This document shows, piece after piece, positions 22,700 to 33,655 of a stretch of 64,000 bases of DNA. A program made the translations under genes and the position numbers. Below the pieces are notes generated by a model. It was not told the origin of the DNA and did no database searches. It worked only from the letters and a program-made list of their open reading frames with translations. Position 1 is the stretch's first letter, and each line of letters starts with the position of its first letter. Source of the DNA: Actinostola sp. cb2023 (lineage: Eukaryota > Cnidaria > Anthozoa > Actiniaria > Actinostolidae). The stretch lies in assembly GCA_033675265.1 (NCBI GenBank), contig JAUJYZ010000057.1:1-64000 (forward strand), in the 5' to 3' direction.

Positions 22700-23495
22700 A
22701 AATGCGTCTGATGTCAATATAAAATATAAGTACAGCGGTTTTACAACGGGGTCTGTGAACGCGAAAAGGGACTATTACAGCGCATGCGTTCAATGGCGCT
22801 AAAGTACATCGCAGGGTTACAACTATGCGGGAGGGAGTAGGTTTCCGAATACACGTACGTTATTATAGCGCATGCGCTCAGTGCCGCTAAGTTAACCGAA
22901 GGCTCGTATTTTTAGGGGGATGGGTGGGAGCGACTTAAAGCCGAATCAATCTGTGACTCATAGTTTCCATTTAATTTGATTCCACGGTTGTCGGAGAGAA
23001 ACGTTATAGGGTAGAAGATTCTAAGATGGAAGTGAACTGTGGGTCAGTTTAAATGAGTCGACTTGCTTTAATTTGGTGGACACAATGCCGGCTTAATTCC
23101 TCGCCCTCCCCCTCCCCCTTCTCCTCGCCCCATTCCCCCAAGTACCAGCCAGCTACGTAGGCTACACTAAACGCCTTCGGTGACCTCTTATTTGGTTTGT
23201 GCAAATGTTCAAAGGACGTGTCTGCTTTAGTTTCGTTCTGTAATAGTTACGCTAGTCCTTGACTGGAATCAGCTCTTTCTTTATGAACTAAATTGTCAGG
23301 TTATTTGCATATGTAAACACATACCCATAGTTCCATCCGGTCTTTTATTAGTTGTATGTGTTCATAGTGATATATTAAATTCCTGCGAAGTTATGAGTAC
23401 TTTATAGTGTGAACAAACATGAAAACGAGGCTCTAAAGGCCTCCGTACGTTGAAAACATACACATACAAAAATCTTCGGCTGTTTTTGATCAGTA
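22700..23495. other. No supported gene
   Basis: Two similar segments near 22770 and 22865 share GCGCATGCG, a short diverged direct repeat. Otherwise the sequence is unique, with no coding or RNA signal that I recognise. Confidence 0.4.
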
Positions 23496-23638
23496 GAGTG
23501 CAAACCATATGTCCGTGAAACAGTTCTAACTAATTAGTACTAAATAGCACTGATGAAACAATAGAAAACAATAGAGATAACACTATTTAGTACTATTTAG
23601 TAATAGTACTATTTCACGGACATATGGTTTGCACTCTA
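23496..23638. mobile_element. MITE with AGAGTGCAAACCATATGTCC ends
   Basis: The inverted repeats are about 26 bp and perfect, extending weakly inward (CTATTTAGTACTA). It is non-coding. Confidence 0.85.
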
Positions 23639-23834
23639 ATATCCAAAATTGTTTATTTTGAAGTACTCTTTCCGATGTCTGAAGCAATTTTTTTTTTGTC
23701 TATTTTAAAGGTACGGACTTATGAATTAGGTCTATGTGGCACAGCTGTTACATGCATCAATAGTATAATAACAGTATATCAACAGAAAAGATAATGAAAA
23801 AAATGAAAGGAACAAGAAATCAAAACACAACAAT

Positions 23835-24032
23835 TATAGACCTCTTTAGCTTGTACGCAAATTGCCCATTTCAAACCATGTGATGTAAACATGATATTCT
23901 CTGGAGAATTGTTCCTTTATATTTCTGAAATTTATTCGTTCATATTGAAAGGACTAATTCTCCAGAGAACACCATGTTTACATCACATGGTTTGAAATGG
24001 GCAACTTACATACGAAGCTAAAGAGGTCTATA
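23835..24032. mobile_element. MITE, family F2 (TATAGACCTCTTTAGCTTG ends), copy 1
   Basis: The inverted ends are followed by a second inverted pair (CATTTCAAACCATGTGATGT and GAGAATTGTTC/ATTCTCCAGAG). A second copy lies at about 38500-38720. Confidence 0.88.
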
Positions 24033-24073
24033 GCGCGGTGAACTTGTCTTGTCATAAAGCCGCTAGTGATCAA

Positions 24074-24190
24074 AGTAGACATTTCCGATTTAGCGGCATA
24101 GGCATATATATTCCACGCTCGATAACAATGACCGCCAACTATATGCCTATTAATATTCCGCTTATATGCCGCTAAATCGGAAATGTCTAG
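24074..24190. mobile_element. MITE with AGACATTTCCGATTTAGCGG ends
   Basis: The inverted repeats of about 28 bp (AGACATTTCCGATTTAGCGG and its complement) flank about 60 bp. The frames crossing it (23978-24229) are not genes. Confidence 0.82.
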
Positions 24191-25715
24191 TAGCATGCAC
24201 AGATCCTGACGCGCGCTCAAGCGAGACATTCAAGTTGACTTTTGAATATCTTGACATTCCAAAAACCATTGTTTGTATTTCATGAACAAAGTGGTTGGCA
24301 CAGTTGTACTTAAGCACAAAGGTTTTGTCACCAAAAGTTGATTTTATTTTAGTGCTTCTTTGTTTAAGCATACAATGGGTAAATATTATATATCTATCTA
24401 AATGTAAATTACAATGATGAGTATTTTTATAGCCAAGCTTTGGACCGCAAATCGTGCGACATTCAAGGCTGTGACTTGACTTCCCACAAGACTAAGTAGC
24501 TGCTGCAACTGTAAGTACCTGAAATTTCGGCTCATTTAAACAATTTAAAAAATTTAAAAAATTTAAAAATTGTTCAAAAGGGAAAAAATTTGGCTCGTTC
24601 TTCGTGTACCGGCACAGTTGACGTAATTCAATAGAAACAACAAAAGACTCCAAGTTATTCAATAGACGAAGCTAACACAGAATATAATAGATTTGCTGTG
24701 CGTGAAGATTTACTAAAGGTGAACAGGAGGGAAATTTGCACGAGCATGCGCTTAACCGCTGGACCATAAAAGCGTAATTTCGGAAGCACAAAAACCGATT
24801 ATAGTAATAATAACGCTATATTTTATTCTGTTGCTATTTTGATCATCAGAGTTCGACAAAAAGGCTTATTATAGTCAAATGTTAATTTAATTCTGGCTTT
24901 TCACTGCACACTGGCTATTCACAAAATTCGTATTTTGTTTGATTTTGAACGGCACAGGAAGCCCAAGCTGGAATTTTGTGGATTATAACTTAATTTGTTT
25001 TTCTATAAATACTGTGACAACAGTCTTGAAACTGTCCTGGTGTCTTGTGGTATTTATTTACTATACCTGTACAAAGTTTCGTCGAATTTGAAAACAATTT
25101 AGATGTCTTCCCCGACCTTTCCATGAAGATATTTTTGTTGTTATCATGAAAAAACTGTAATTTTATCTCTTCTGGCCATTTTTTCGAACAATCTCAATAA
25201 CATATACTGAAAGCATATGGTACATAGTTCTATGAAATGGTAATTTTTTTGTGGAGTTTTGGGCTGGATTTCAAGCAATATGCAAAAAATGTATATTTTT
25301 GAGTAATGAAATTTATGCAAACTTTACACTTCAATAAAATGTTTACACTTTGACCGATCTCAGCATAATATCTAAAAATATGTCCTTGGATGGGAATATT
25401 ACAAGAACATTGGAACACTGACAGAAGACGCCCTACCATAAAACGAATACCATAATAAATGTGTTGACGATTAATTCACGTTCGACAAATTATGACGAAG
25501 ATATTGTCGAAAATCTTCGACCGAGCGATTTTTCCCAGAGAAGTTACTGGAATTTTTCAAAACAGGAAACATGACTTTAATGAATTATGTTGTGGAAATT
25601 GTGGAGATTTCGGCTCAATTTCGAGATAACTAACTTTAAAGATTGGGATAATTGAGTATTTCAGACATCATACCCAAGTTTGTTCGTTTATTTGAAGTTG
25701 ATTTGGTGTTGATGA
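24191..25715. other. Repeat-derived non-coding sequence
   Basis: The segment at about 24580-24640 (TTCGTGTACCGGCACAGTTG) reappears in reverse orientation near 29425-29480. CACAGGAAGCCCAAGC at about 24955 belongs to a terminus also seen near 28848, 29408, 44075 and 51206. No gene is supported. Confidence 0.5.
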
Positions 25716-28342
25716 TAGAACGCGTTCTAAACTAAATTGCGTTTTTCCAAAGTTGTAAAATTCAGTGTGAGTTCTACATTTCTCACTGAAAATAAAGCCG
25801 TTCCTGCAAGAATGCTATAACCGCAATGACAGTTGAAGTGCTTCCGTAATGGCCCATGAAATTCAACATCAATAATTTGCCTTCCGCACAAAATGAGGAA
25901 ACTTGTCCCCTCAAAAAAGAGCGTCCGAGTGGATAGCCATTTTCACCAGCTCATAAAAAGGTTCCAAAGTTTGGAACCTTTTTCTAAACTCATGAATATG
26001 TCGAGTGGATAGCCATTTTCACAAGCTCATAAAAAGGTTCCAAAGTTTGGAACCTTTTTCTAAACTCATGAATATGTCGAGTAGATAGCCATTTTCACAA
26101 GCTCATGAAAAGGTTCCAAAGTTTGGAACCTTTTTCTAAACTCATGAATATTTCGAGTGGATATCCATTTTCACAAGCTTAGAAAAAGGTTCCAAAGTTT
26201 GGAACCTTTTTCTAAACTCATGAATATGTCGAGTGGATAGCCATTTTCACAAGCTCAGGAAAAAAGTTCCGTATAAACTCGTATAGAGCAGTCACATTAA
26301 ATATAATACAGCAAAAAAATACATCCAAAAATATTTGAAGTTATTTATTATTATTGCGTCAACATGATTATGTAGAGCAGTCTGTTTTGCCATATAATAT
26401 ACCGGCCGGCATTAAACGGGTAACTTGTTTGAGAAATATATCTTCACTAACATTGATATAAGTATCACTATAAATATAATCTGAGTTGCGAAATATCTAG
26501 ACAAATTCTCAAGAGTAAATTATTATTAAATTAGTTCATTATTAGTCAACATGAATGAGTAACACAACGCCAGCTGTCGAGTGTAACAGTCGTCTTTAAA
26601 ACAGCATTTGTACGCTATTACGGCATTTCGTTCTCTTTGTTTGCCTCTATATCTCTATTAGTTTCGTAGGTTTCTCCTCGATGTGGCTACATCTGTATAA
26701 AGACAGATCAAATTAAACTGTTTTTATAGCTCATATAAATATAAAGTGATTTGACAGATCAACGACCGACGGGCATTAAAGAATGTATAAACATGGGTAG
26801 CGTTCGTTACATATCGTTATATTGGAATCATCATGTTTTGAATTATACCTGGATATGTTAGTAACGGTTCTCACTGGAAGTAGTCCTCAATGCTGTTACC
26901 AAAACGGCAAAATATATCAAATTGTACCAGATCTTCATAGCACAAACATGACTCACTGCATGTGTCTTTGTATGCCTAAGGATTAAAAGTTACTTGTCGT
27001 GATTGGCTGGATTGAATTTGAACCGGATACGGTTTTAGCATAATTAGCTAGTGCCCCGAGTTCACGTCATGTGTCCAGGTCACTGCTAGTCTCAAGCCAG
27101 AGTCGTTTGCCGTTAATTTTGCTCTTCGCCGTTTCTGTTTAGACTTTCAGCAGCATTGAGGACTACAGAACTTCCAGTGAGTACCGTTTACTAACATATA
27201 TATCCAGGTGTCGGATTCATTGATGATTCCAATATAACGACATATGTTCAAATAACTTTATACATGCATGTGTATATTCAGTCTCGGATTTCTATGAGCT
27301 AAAACAGTTTTATCTATATCTTCATACAGATCAGTTTAGCAATATCGAGGAGAAGCATACGACACTAGTGTTTTTAAAGAGAGGCAAACAAAGAGAACGA
27401 GATGCAGTAAGGACGTACAAATTCTGTTTTAAAAACGACTGAACATTAATTACACTCGACAGCTAGCATAGTTTACTTAATAATGAACTAATTTGCTAAT
27501 AATTGACTCTTATGAATTACTCAGTTTATTTAATTGAAGCTGGTTTATCTTTGCAGTATTGCTGTGCTTTTGATTTCAGGATGTTTCTCAAACAAGTTAC
27601 CCGTTTAATGCGGTATATTATATGGCAAAGCAGACTGCTCTGTATAATTATGTTTAGGTAATAAAATAACTTCAAATATTCTTGGATGTATATTTTGCTG
27701 TATTATATACGGAACCTTTTCATGAGCTTGTGAAAATGGCTATCTGCTCGACATATTCATGAGTTTAGAAAAAGGTTCCAAACTTTGGAACCTTTTTATG
27801 ATCTTGTGAAAATGGCTATCTACTCGACATATTCATGAGTTTAGAAAAAGGTTCCAAACTTTGGAACCTTTTCATGAGCTTGTGAAAATGGCTATCCACT
27901 CGACATATTCATGAGTTTAGAAAAAGGTTCCAAACTTTGGAACCTTTTCATGAGCTTGTGAAAATGGCTATCTACTCGACAAAATAGTGAGCTTTTTTTC
28001 AAAACATGTTTTAGTTGGGAGGGTTTTGGGGTCTCGGCACTAACTACACTTTTTCAACATCGTTTTTTGAAACTTTTTTTTAGTACGAACGATTTCCAAA
28101 CATTACAAGTACGGTTTTCTTTAAATTATACTATTCGGTTAAGAATCGATATTTATTTTTATTCATTTTTCTACAAAATCCCTCATAAAAGATGTGAATC
28201 TTACCGAGAAAAAACAAATTTCGTACAAATCCAATTGTTTACACTGAGAAAACTCCATAATTACGAGCCCTGTCTGTGTTTTGCTCGATTTTATGAGTTT
28301 TGGAAAAACGCATTTTAGTTTAGAATGCGTTATAGCTAAAAT
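25716..28342. mobile_element. Foldback element FB1 with 76-bp tandem units in both arms
   Basis: The left terminus (AACGCGTTCTAAACTAAATT, then GCGTTTTTCC) is matched in reverse at about 28300-28340. Each arm carries a tandem array: 25925-26265 on the left and 27712-27985 on the right in opposite orientation. The unit is 76 bp and itself contains the palindrome AAAGGTTCC-AAAGTTT-GGAACCTTT. Inside the arrays the inverted homology continues (for example AGCAGTCTGTTTTGCCATAT against its complement near 27620) to a spacer at about 26920-27140. There is no long ORF. The layout resembles Foldback/Galileo-type elements of Drosophila; that is analogy, not homology. Confidence 0.85.
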
Positions 28343-29287
28343 ATAATAATATACATTCCATATGTATAAGAATTGACTAAATGTATTTACTTTCCCCTAC
28401 ATCTTCTTCGCGGCTGAGCTTGCAACGTCGACAAACTGTTTACTCCATGTCAGCTGGCCGCCATGTTGTCCAAAATAGAGTATTTAGCACAGCAAAAGAA
28501 CAGGAATTTGATATCAAATAAAGGCATAATATTCTAATATTTCGATCAATGAAATAACTTTAAGGCACAAAGATAGCATTAACAATTCATTTCTGCGTGT
28601 TCAGTACATACAATTCTCGTACGTCCGCAAAAACTGTAAACATTGGAACCAAACAACTTGTGTCGAGTACATCTTGTATTCATCGGACTGTGGCGACGCA
28701 TGCGCACACAAAAGTCCCTCCTGTTCTGAAGGTGTAGAACCTATCAAGTAAACAATGACAAGAATTTCAAAATCTTTTGTGAAGTCCAATCAAGAAGAAT
28801 TTCAACGAGGTTTGCTATTGAACTAGACGCTCTACTAGCGTGAACTTGGGCTTCTTAATAAAGCTGTTTTGATAGTCAGATTTTAAATGTGAAACCTAAT
28901 AGCTTGTATCATCATACAAAGTAGTTTTAGCCTACATGTATTACTTGCAGAATTTAAGTCACTCGTTGCGTGACTCAGTAGAGCATGCATACGTAATAAA
29001 AGCTGACAAGCTGGCGAAGCACATTTCGATTACCTCAATAAAATTACGATCGAGTTCTTACTAAGCCACAGACATCTGTTAGAAATACACTTTCAGACAG
29101 AATTGCAAGGCCAAAAAGTATTCTCTAGGATATTTGCATATTTACTAAGCAGTAATAATGAACGACTCGACTGGCTCGAGCAAGGGAGCACGGCAAAATC
29201 CTTTTTGAATGCTGCTGGTGATTTGATTTATCGTTACGTACGTCTGCCATCTTGAATTTCGTTGATAAGCTGCTGACCACAACTTCT
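28343..29287. other. No supported gene
   Basis: Mostly unique AT-rich sequence. AACTTGGGCTTCTT near 28846 belongs to the dispersed terminus noted elsewhere. The 62-codon frame at 28601-28789 has no support. Confidence 0.4.
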
Positions 29288-29296
29288 GTATACTCA

Positions 29297-29327
<31 letters not shown>

Positions 29328-29328
29328 G
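29288..29328 (+). pseudogene. U6 snRNA fragment (truncated pseudogene)
   Basis: The sequence GTATACTC followed by 32 nt (29297-29328) that match the conserved metazoan U6 core, including GGAACGATACAGAGAAGATT and the ACAGAGA box that pairs with the 5' splice site. The match starts within the U6 5' region and ends at TTAGCATG; the expected following GCCCC.. 3' half is replaced by GCGCATGCGC. The 5' stem-loop and 3' end are missing, so it cannot be a functional U6. LINE-mediated capture is the usual origin of such fragments. Confidence 0.85.
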
Positions 29329-29392
29329 CGCATGCGCTATGGTGCACTTGCAGATTTGGCGTAGAAACACCAAGAATAACCGTCTGTAATCT

Positions 29393-29440
29393 TAGACTTG
29401 GGCCTTCCACAGGAAGCCCAAGTAATTATGTCAACTTTGC
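29393..29440. repeat. Short hairpin with dispersed terminus CTTGGGC / GCCCAAG
   Basis: ACTTGGGCCTTCC and GGAAGCCCAAGT face each other over a few bases. The right half matches CACAGGAAGCCCAAGC at 24955 and its complements at 44075 and 51206. Confidence 0.55.
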
Positions 29441-29549
29441 CAGTACACGAAGTAAGACCCAAAAATTTGGACCGGTTTCTTCAGCCTTTTGTTATACAGT
29501 CAATGTCATTAAGTTGGAAAGACCACGAAACGTTTATTACGTGAGCTTA

Positions 29550-29780
29550 ACATCTTTGTTGTAGAGCAAACGGTAAACACACACTGTCTCTTCAAATTTG
29601 TCTCATAATTTCGCTGAAAAATGGTAGTTGTCAAACTGGTTTTTAAAAACTGCAAATTTCTCCTAAAATAAAATTATCTGGAACTTTTTAGTCTCTTTCC
29701 CTAAAATAGATCATTGAAAGGAATGATATGGTGAAAGAAAATAAAATTCGATTATTTGGAGTTGACCGTCAATTCTCGAT
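29550..29780 (+). repeat. Diverged fragment of the FB2 arm
   Basis: The order of blocks (GTAGAGC, CACACACTG, TTTTTAAAAACTG, ATTTCTCCTAAAATAAAA, GGAACTTTTTAGT) is the same as in the right arm of the element at 30886-32672, with many substitutions. It is an older partial copy. Confidence 0.6.
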
Positions 29781-30145
29781 TCTTACAGGCATTCGCTCTG
29801 AACTACCTTTTACGAGTCAATCTTCTTTTCACGAATGGATCTTAAAATTTCGAGCTAATTTGCATATTCACGTGCCGAACGTTTTATTTTGAAAAAAAAA
29901 TAAAAAATTCTCGATTTGTAGCCTTCCATGCAATACCCATCATATTATAGGTCATAAATAACAAAGAAACCATATATTCCATATAAGCTTTTGAAAATCC
30001 AACGAATTCGAGAGCCAGAGGAGTTACGGCAAGTCAAAGTGATCCAGATTTCTATTATAAGTATATACGTTTGGACGAGGCCTTACGTACAAACAAAAGT
30101 AAATCTACGGGTTGTATTGTTACGGCAACTGATGGCAAACAATGA

Positions 30146-30456
30146 GGGTTTATCAGGTAATTTCAAAACTCATAGGACAAAAAATGATTATCATAGCTGG
30201 AAAGAGCTCGCTAAAATTTTAGTAAAAATGTGAAGTTTGGAAAAGATCGCTCCACAAATTGCGAGGATATGAATTTTCAAAAATCGAAATTTTATATGAA
30301 AACCTTTGGAAATTACGCTTGGAGGCAACTCTATCTTGCCTCCAACAATTTTTACTAATTTTACACATTTTTACTAATTTCAACGAGCTCTTTTCAGCTA
30401 TGATAATCATTTTGTTGTCCTATGAGTTTTGAAATTATGTGATAAACCCTTATTAC
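30146..30456. mobile_element. Inverted-repeat element, about 310 bp
   Basis: Left GAGGGTTTATCAGGTAATTT with AAAACTCATAGGACAA matches right TTGTCCTATGAGTTTTG and AATTATGTGATAAACCC; arms are about 85 bp. It is non-coding and the frames over it are not genes. Confidence 0.78.
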
Positions 30457-30885
30457 GTGCTGGGTAGTTCATTTCATTACTGAAATAGCTATTGTAGTAT
30501 ATGTAACACCTGCCTTGGATTTTAGCATACATTAGTCTGTAAGCAGAACGGGCAAAGCGTTCCATGATGTAAATATCACCAGTAAAGATCTAGACGTTTT
30601 TAAAAAGGTAATATATATATACATAAAAGGACTATATTTGGTTAGGATATATTTCAGGGTTTTTTTTGCAAGGAAATCCGTAACAAATATTCAGGATGAA
30701 ATACGTGCACATTTGCTTCATGAACTTATTTTAAACTAAATTTATCAGATACTATACTATATAGATCATGGACAGAACCTTACAGATAAAGTTTGTATAT
30801 ATTAAATGATATTTTCTTATAAGCTAAATTATATTTCTGTATAGGAAGAAAACTCCAGAAATAATTTTAAAATTTCGATTTAGGA
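30457..30885. other. No supported gene
   Basis: AT-rich sequence with no ORF, RNA or repeat that I can support. Confidence 0.4.
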
Positions 30886-32672
30886 AGTCAGTAAGGTCGA
30901 GACTATTTCGAGACTATTTCAAAAAAATCGAATTTAATTTTCTTTCGCCATATCATTCCTTTCGATGACCTCTTTTAGGGAAAAATACTAAAAAGTTCCA
31001 GCGATTTTTATTTTAGGAGAAATTTCCAGTTTTTAAAAACCCGTCTGTCGACTGAAAATTTTCGGCTAAAATATATAAGGCAACTTTGAACAGTCGGTGT
31101 GTGTTCACCTCTAGCACTACAACAATGACATTCAGTACACTTAATAAACGTTTCTTGGTCTTTTCTACTGTAACTTCTGTAGTTATTTTTCAAATTTGGT
31201 TTTAAAAAGGTATACTGAGCGCCATGAACGGAACGTTGAAATACAGGCAATGTTTGAGGTACGAAAAAGGAATCTGGGACATAAAATTTTGAAGAAAACG
31301 CCATTCCACAGGAGAGCTTCAAGTCTGCTCTTTCAGTTTAGAAAGTTTCAAGCTAGCTTGGGAATTCAAAGTAGCATTTTTGAGAAATAAAACTATTATG
31401 CTTGGGACTTCCAAAATTAGCATAATTTTCGACCTGTCTCGGACATTTTTGTCGTTAAAACACAAAACTTAATGCCAAAACACGACTATCTTGCATTTTC
31501 ACTTGATCGCTGCCAACGGATAACAATCTTGGAGTTAATAGGAGTGATGTTCAGCCATATTTGAGCTATTTCAGCCACATAAGCTCCTAAAATAGTGAAC
31601 ATTAGCATATTCATTCATCAAATAAACACCGTCAGTCTGGCAGGTTCCGAAAATTGTGGTTCTTCTCTCTAAAATGCTTAGAATTTGCTCCAAATAAGAT
31701 TTACAAACAATTAAACTGATTTCTAGTTAAAACTGGCGCTTATTCATGAAGAGTTTGGATATTTTGACTGGATGTTCCACTTTGTTGACAAGCCAATTAT
31801 GAAATAATAGTTTTAATCATAAGATATAATACTAGTCTAAACAGAATTCATACTTGCTTGAAAGGGTGAAATTTCGTATAGACATTGTTTAGACAAAATT
31901 CGTATTTTGCTGTTATTGACAATCTATGCTAAGTTAACTTTTGCGACGGAGAGTTATTTACGACTCTCGAAACTCAAACATTGTTGAAAATCATTCCTAT
32001 TGACTCGAAGATTGCCATACATCAGCAGCAATCAACTAAAAGTGCAAGATAGTCGTGTTTTGGCGTTAGGTTTTGTGTTTGGACGACAAAAATGTCCGCG
32101 ACAGGACGAAAATGATGCTAATTTTGGCAGTCCCAAGCATAATAGTTTTATTTCTCAAAAATGCTACTTTGAATTCCCAAGTTTGAAACTTTCTAAACTG
32201 AAAGAGCAAACGTGAAGCTTTCCTGGGGAATGGCGTTTTCTTCAAAAATTTATGTACCAGAGTTCCTTTTTCGTACCTCAAACATTGCCTATATTTCAAC
32301 GTTCCGTTCATGGCACTCAGGATACCTTTTTAAAACCAAATTCGAAAATTAAATACAGAAGTTACAGAAAAATAAATTATACAATAGAAAAGATCAAGAA
32401 ATGTTTATCATGTGTACTGAATTTCGTTATTGTAGAGCTAGAGGTGAACACACACCGACTGTTCAAAGTTGCCTTATAATTTAACCGAAAATTTTCAGTC
32501 GACAGACGGGTTTTTAAAAACTGGAAATTTCTCCTAAAATAAAAATCGCTGGAACTTTTTAGTATTTTTCCCTAAAAGAGGTCATCGAAAGGGATGATAT
32601 GGAGCTGAGAGAGAAAATTAAATTCGATTTTTTTGAGTTGATGAAATAGTCTCGACCTTACTGACGTCCTCT
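30886..32672. mobile_element. Foldback element FB2, arms about 630 bp
   Basis: The left end TCAGTAAGGTCGAGACTATT and the right end AATAGTCTCGACCTTACTGA are perfect inverted repeats. Homology continues for about 630 bp per arm (30886-31515 and 32030-32672) with few differences, around a spacer of about 510 bp. The frames at 31008-31390 and 32000-32479 are mirror images of one another and come from the arms, so they are not genes. Confidence 0.87.
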
Positions 32673-33385
32673 CTTAAGAACTATCGGTGATAAATATTTT
32701 TTTAAATATGAACATAATACGCTATTGGTTCCTAAACCAATAAATAATTGATTTGATATTCACAAGGCACACATGCAATAGTTCATAATTTAATATGAAA
32801 ACACTTGAAGAAAACGCAGGCAAGATGTTTGAACCGATCTGTGCGTTTTTCTGTGTTTTGCTCCCGTTTTTAAAAGGGCTATTTCTTTAATTATACTGAA
32901 TTCTGATGAAGACTTCCACCAGTGCAGCCGAAACTTCAACATATTTTCATTTCACATGCGTGAAAACCGTAAACAAAACTAGTATAATCATGTCTAACTC
33001 ACGCGAAAGCCTATAAAGTACGGCTATTTATTTCAGGAAAGTTAACGGCACAGAACATTGTTTGAATATCAGTCTACCAACGCAGAGGTATTATTAGCAT
33101 GTGTAAACTTTGTGTAACATTGTGTTAAAAAAAACAAAAAACATTGTGTTTAATTATCCAAATCAATGCAAATTTAATTTACATGGAATTTTCATATATT
33201 TACACATAATCAAACGACACATATATACGAAATTTACACAAACTTTAAACGACTAAACTAAACTAAACGAAATCTATACGAAATTTACACGAATCCAGTA
33301 CACGAAATATACAGTAAATCTACACATACAATTTGTACGCGCGCTCTTGGCCGGTGAAAAATGTGGCGGTTAGAACAAAAACGTG
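32673..33385. other. No supported gene
   Basis: AT-rich sequence just upstream of the discoidin gene. Short ACGAAAT-TACACA repetition occurs at 33190-33310, with no clear array or coding signal. Confidence 0.4.
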
Positions 33386-33387
33386 AA

Positions 33388-33535
33388 TTGTTCGTGACCA
33401 AATATGGATTTCCGTGACCAAATATGGAATTTCGTGACCAAATATGGAATTTCGTGACCAAATATGGCATTCCGTGACCAAATATGGATTTTCGTGACCA
33501 AATATGGAATTTCGTGACCAAATATGGAATTTCGT
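33388..33535. repeat. 20-bp tandem repeat, seven to eight copies
   Basis: The unit TTTCGTGACCAAATATGGAA repeats with small changes. It ends about 120 bp before the ATG of the discoidin gene. The minus-strand frame over it is a repeat artefact. Confidence 0.92.
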
Positions 33536-33655
33536 TTGCCAGATATGGAAACTAGAGTTTAGATAAGTAAAAGCAACACTTTTCCTTGTGAAATTTCAAT
33601 GACTAATAATTGATTCTTGTATAGGATTGGATTTTCATGTCTGAAGTATACTAAG

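Noticed and set aside
31008..32479. Small proteins of 75-104 aa
   Set aside because: Mirror-image frames in the arms of a foldback element.
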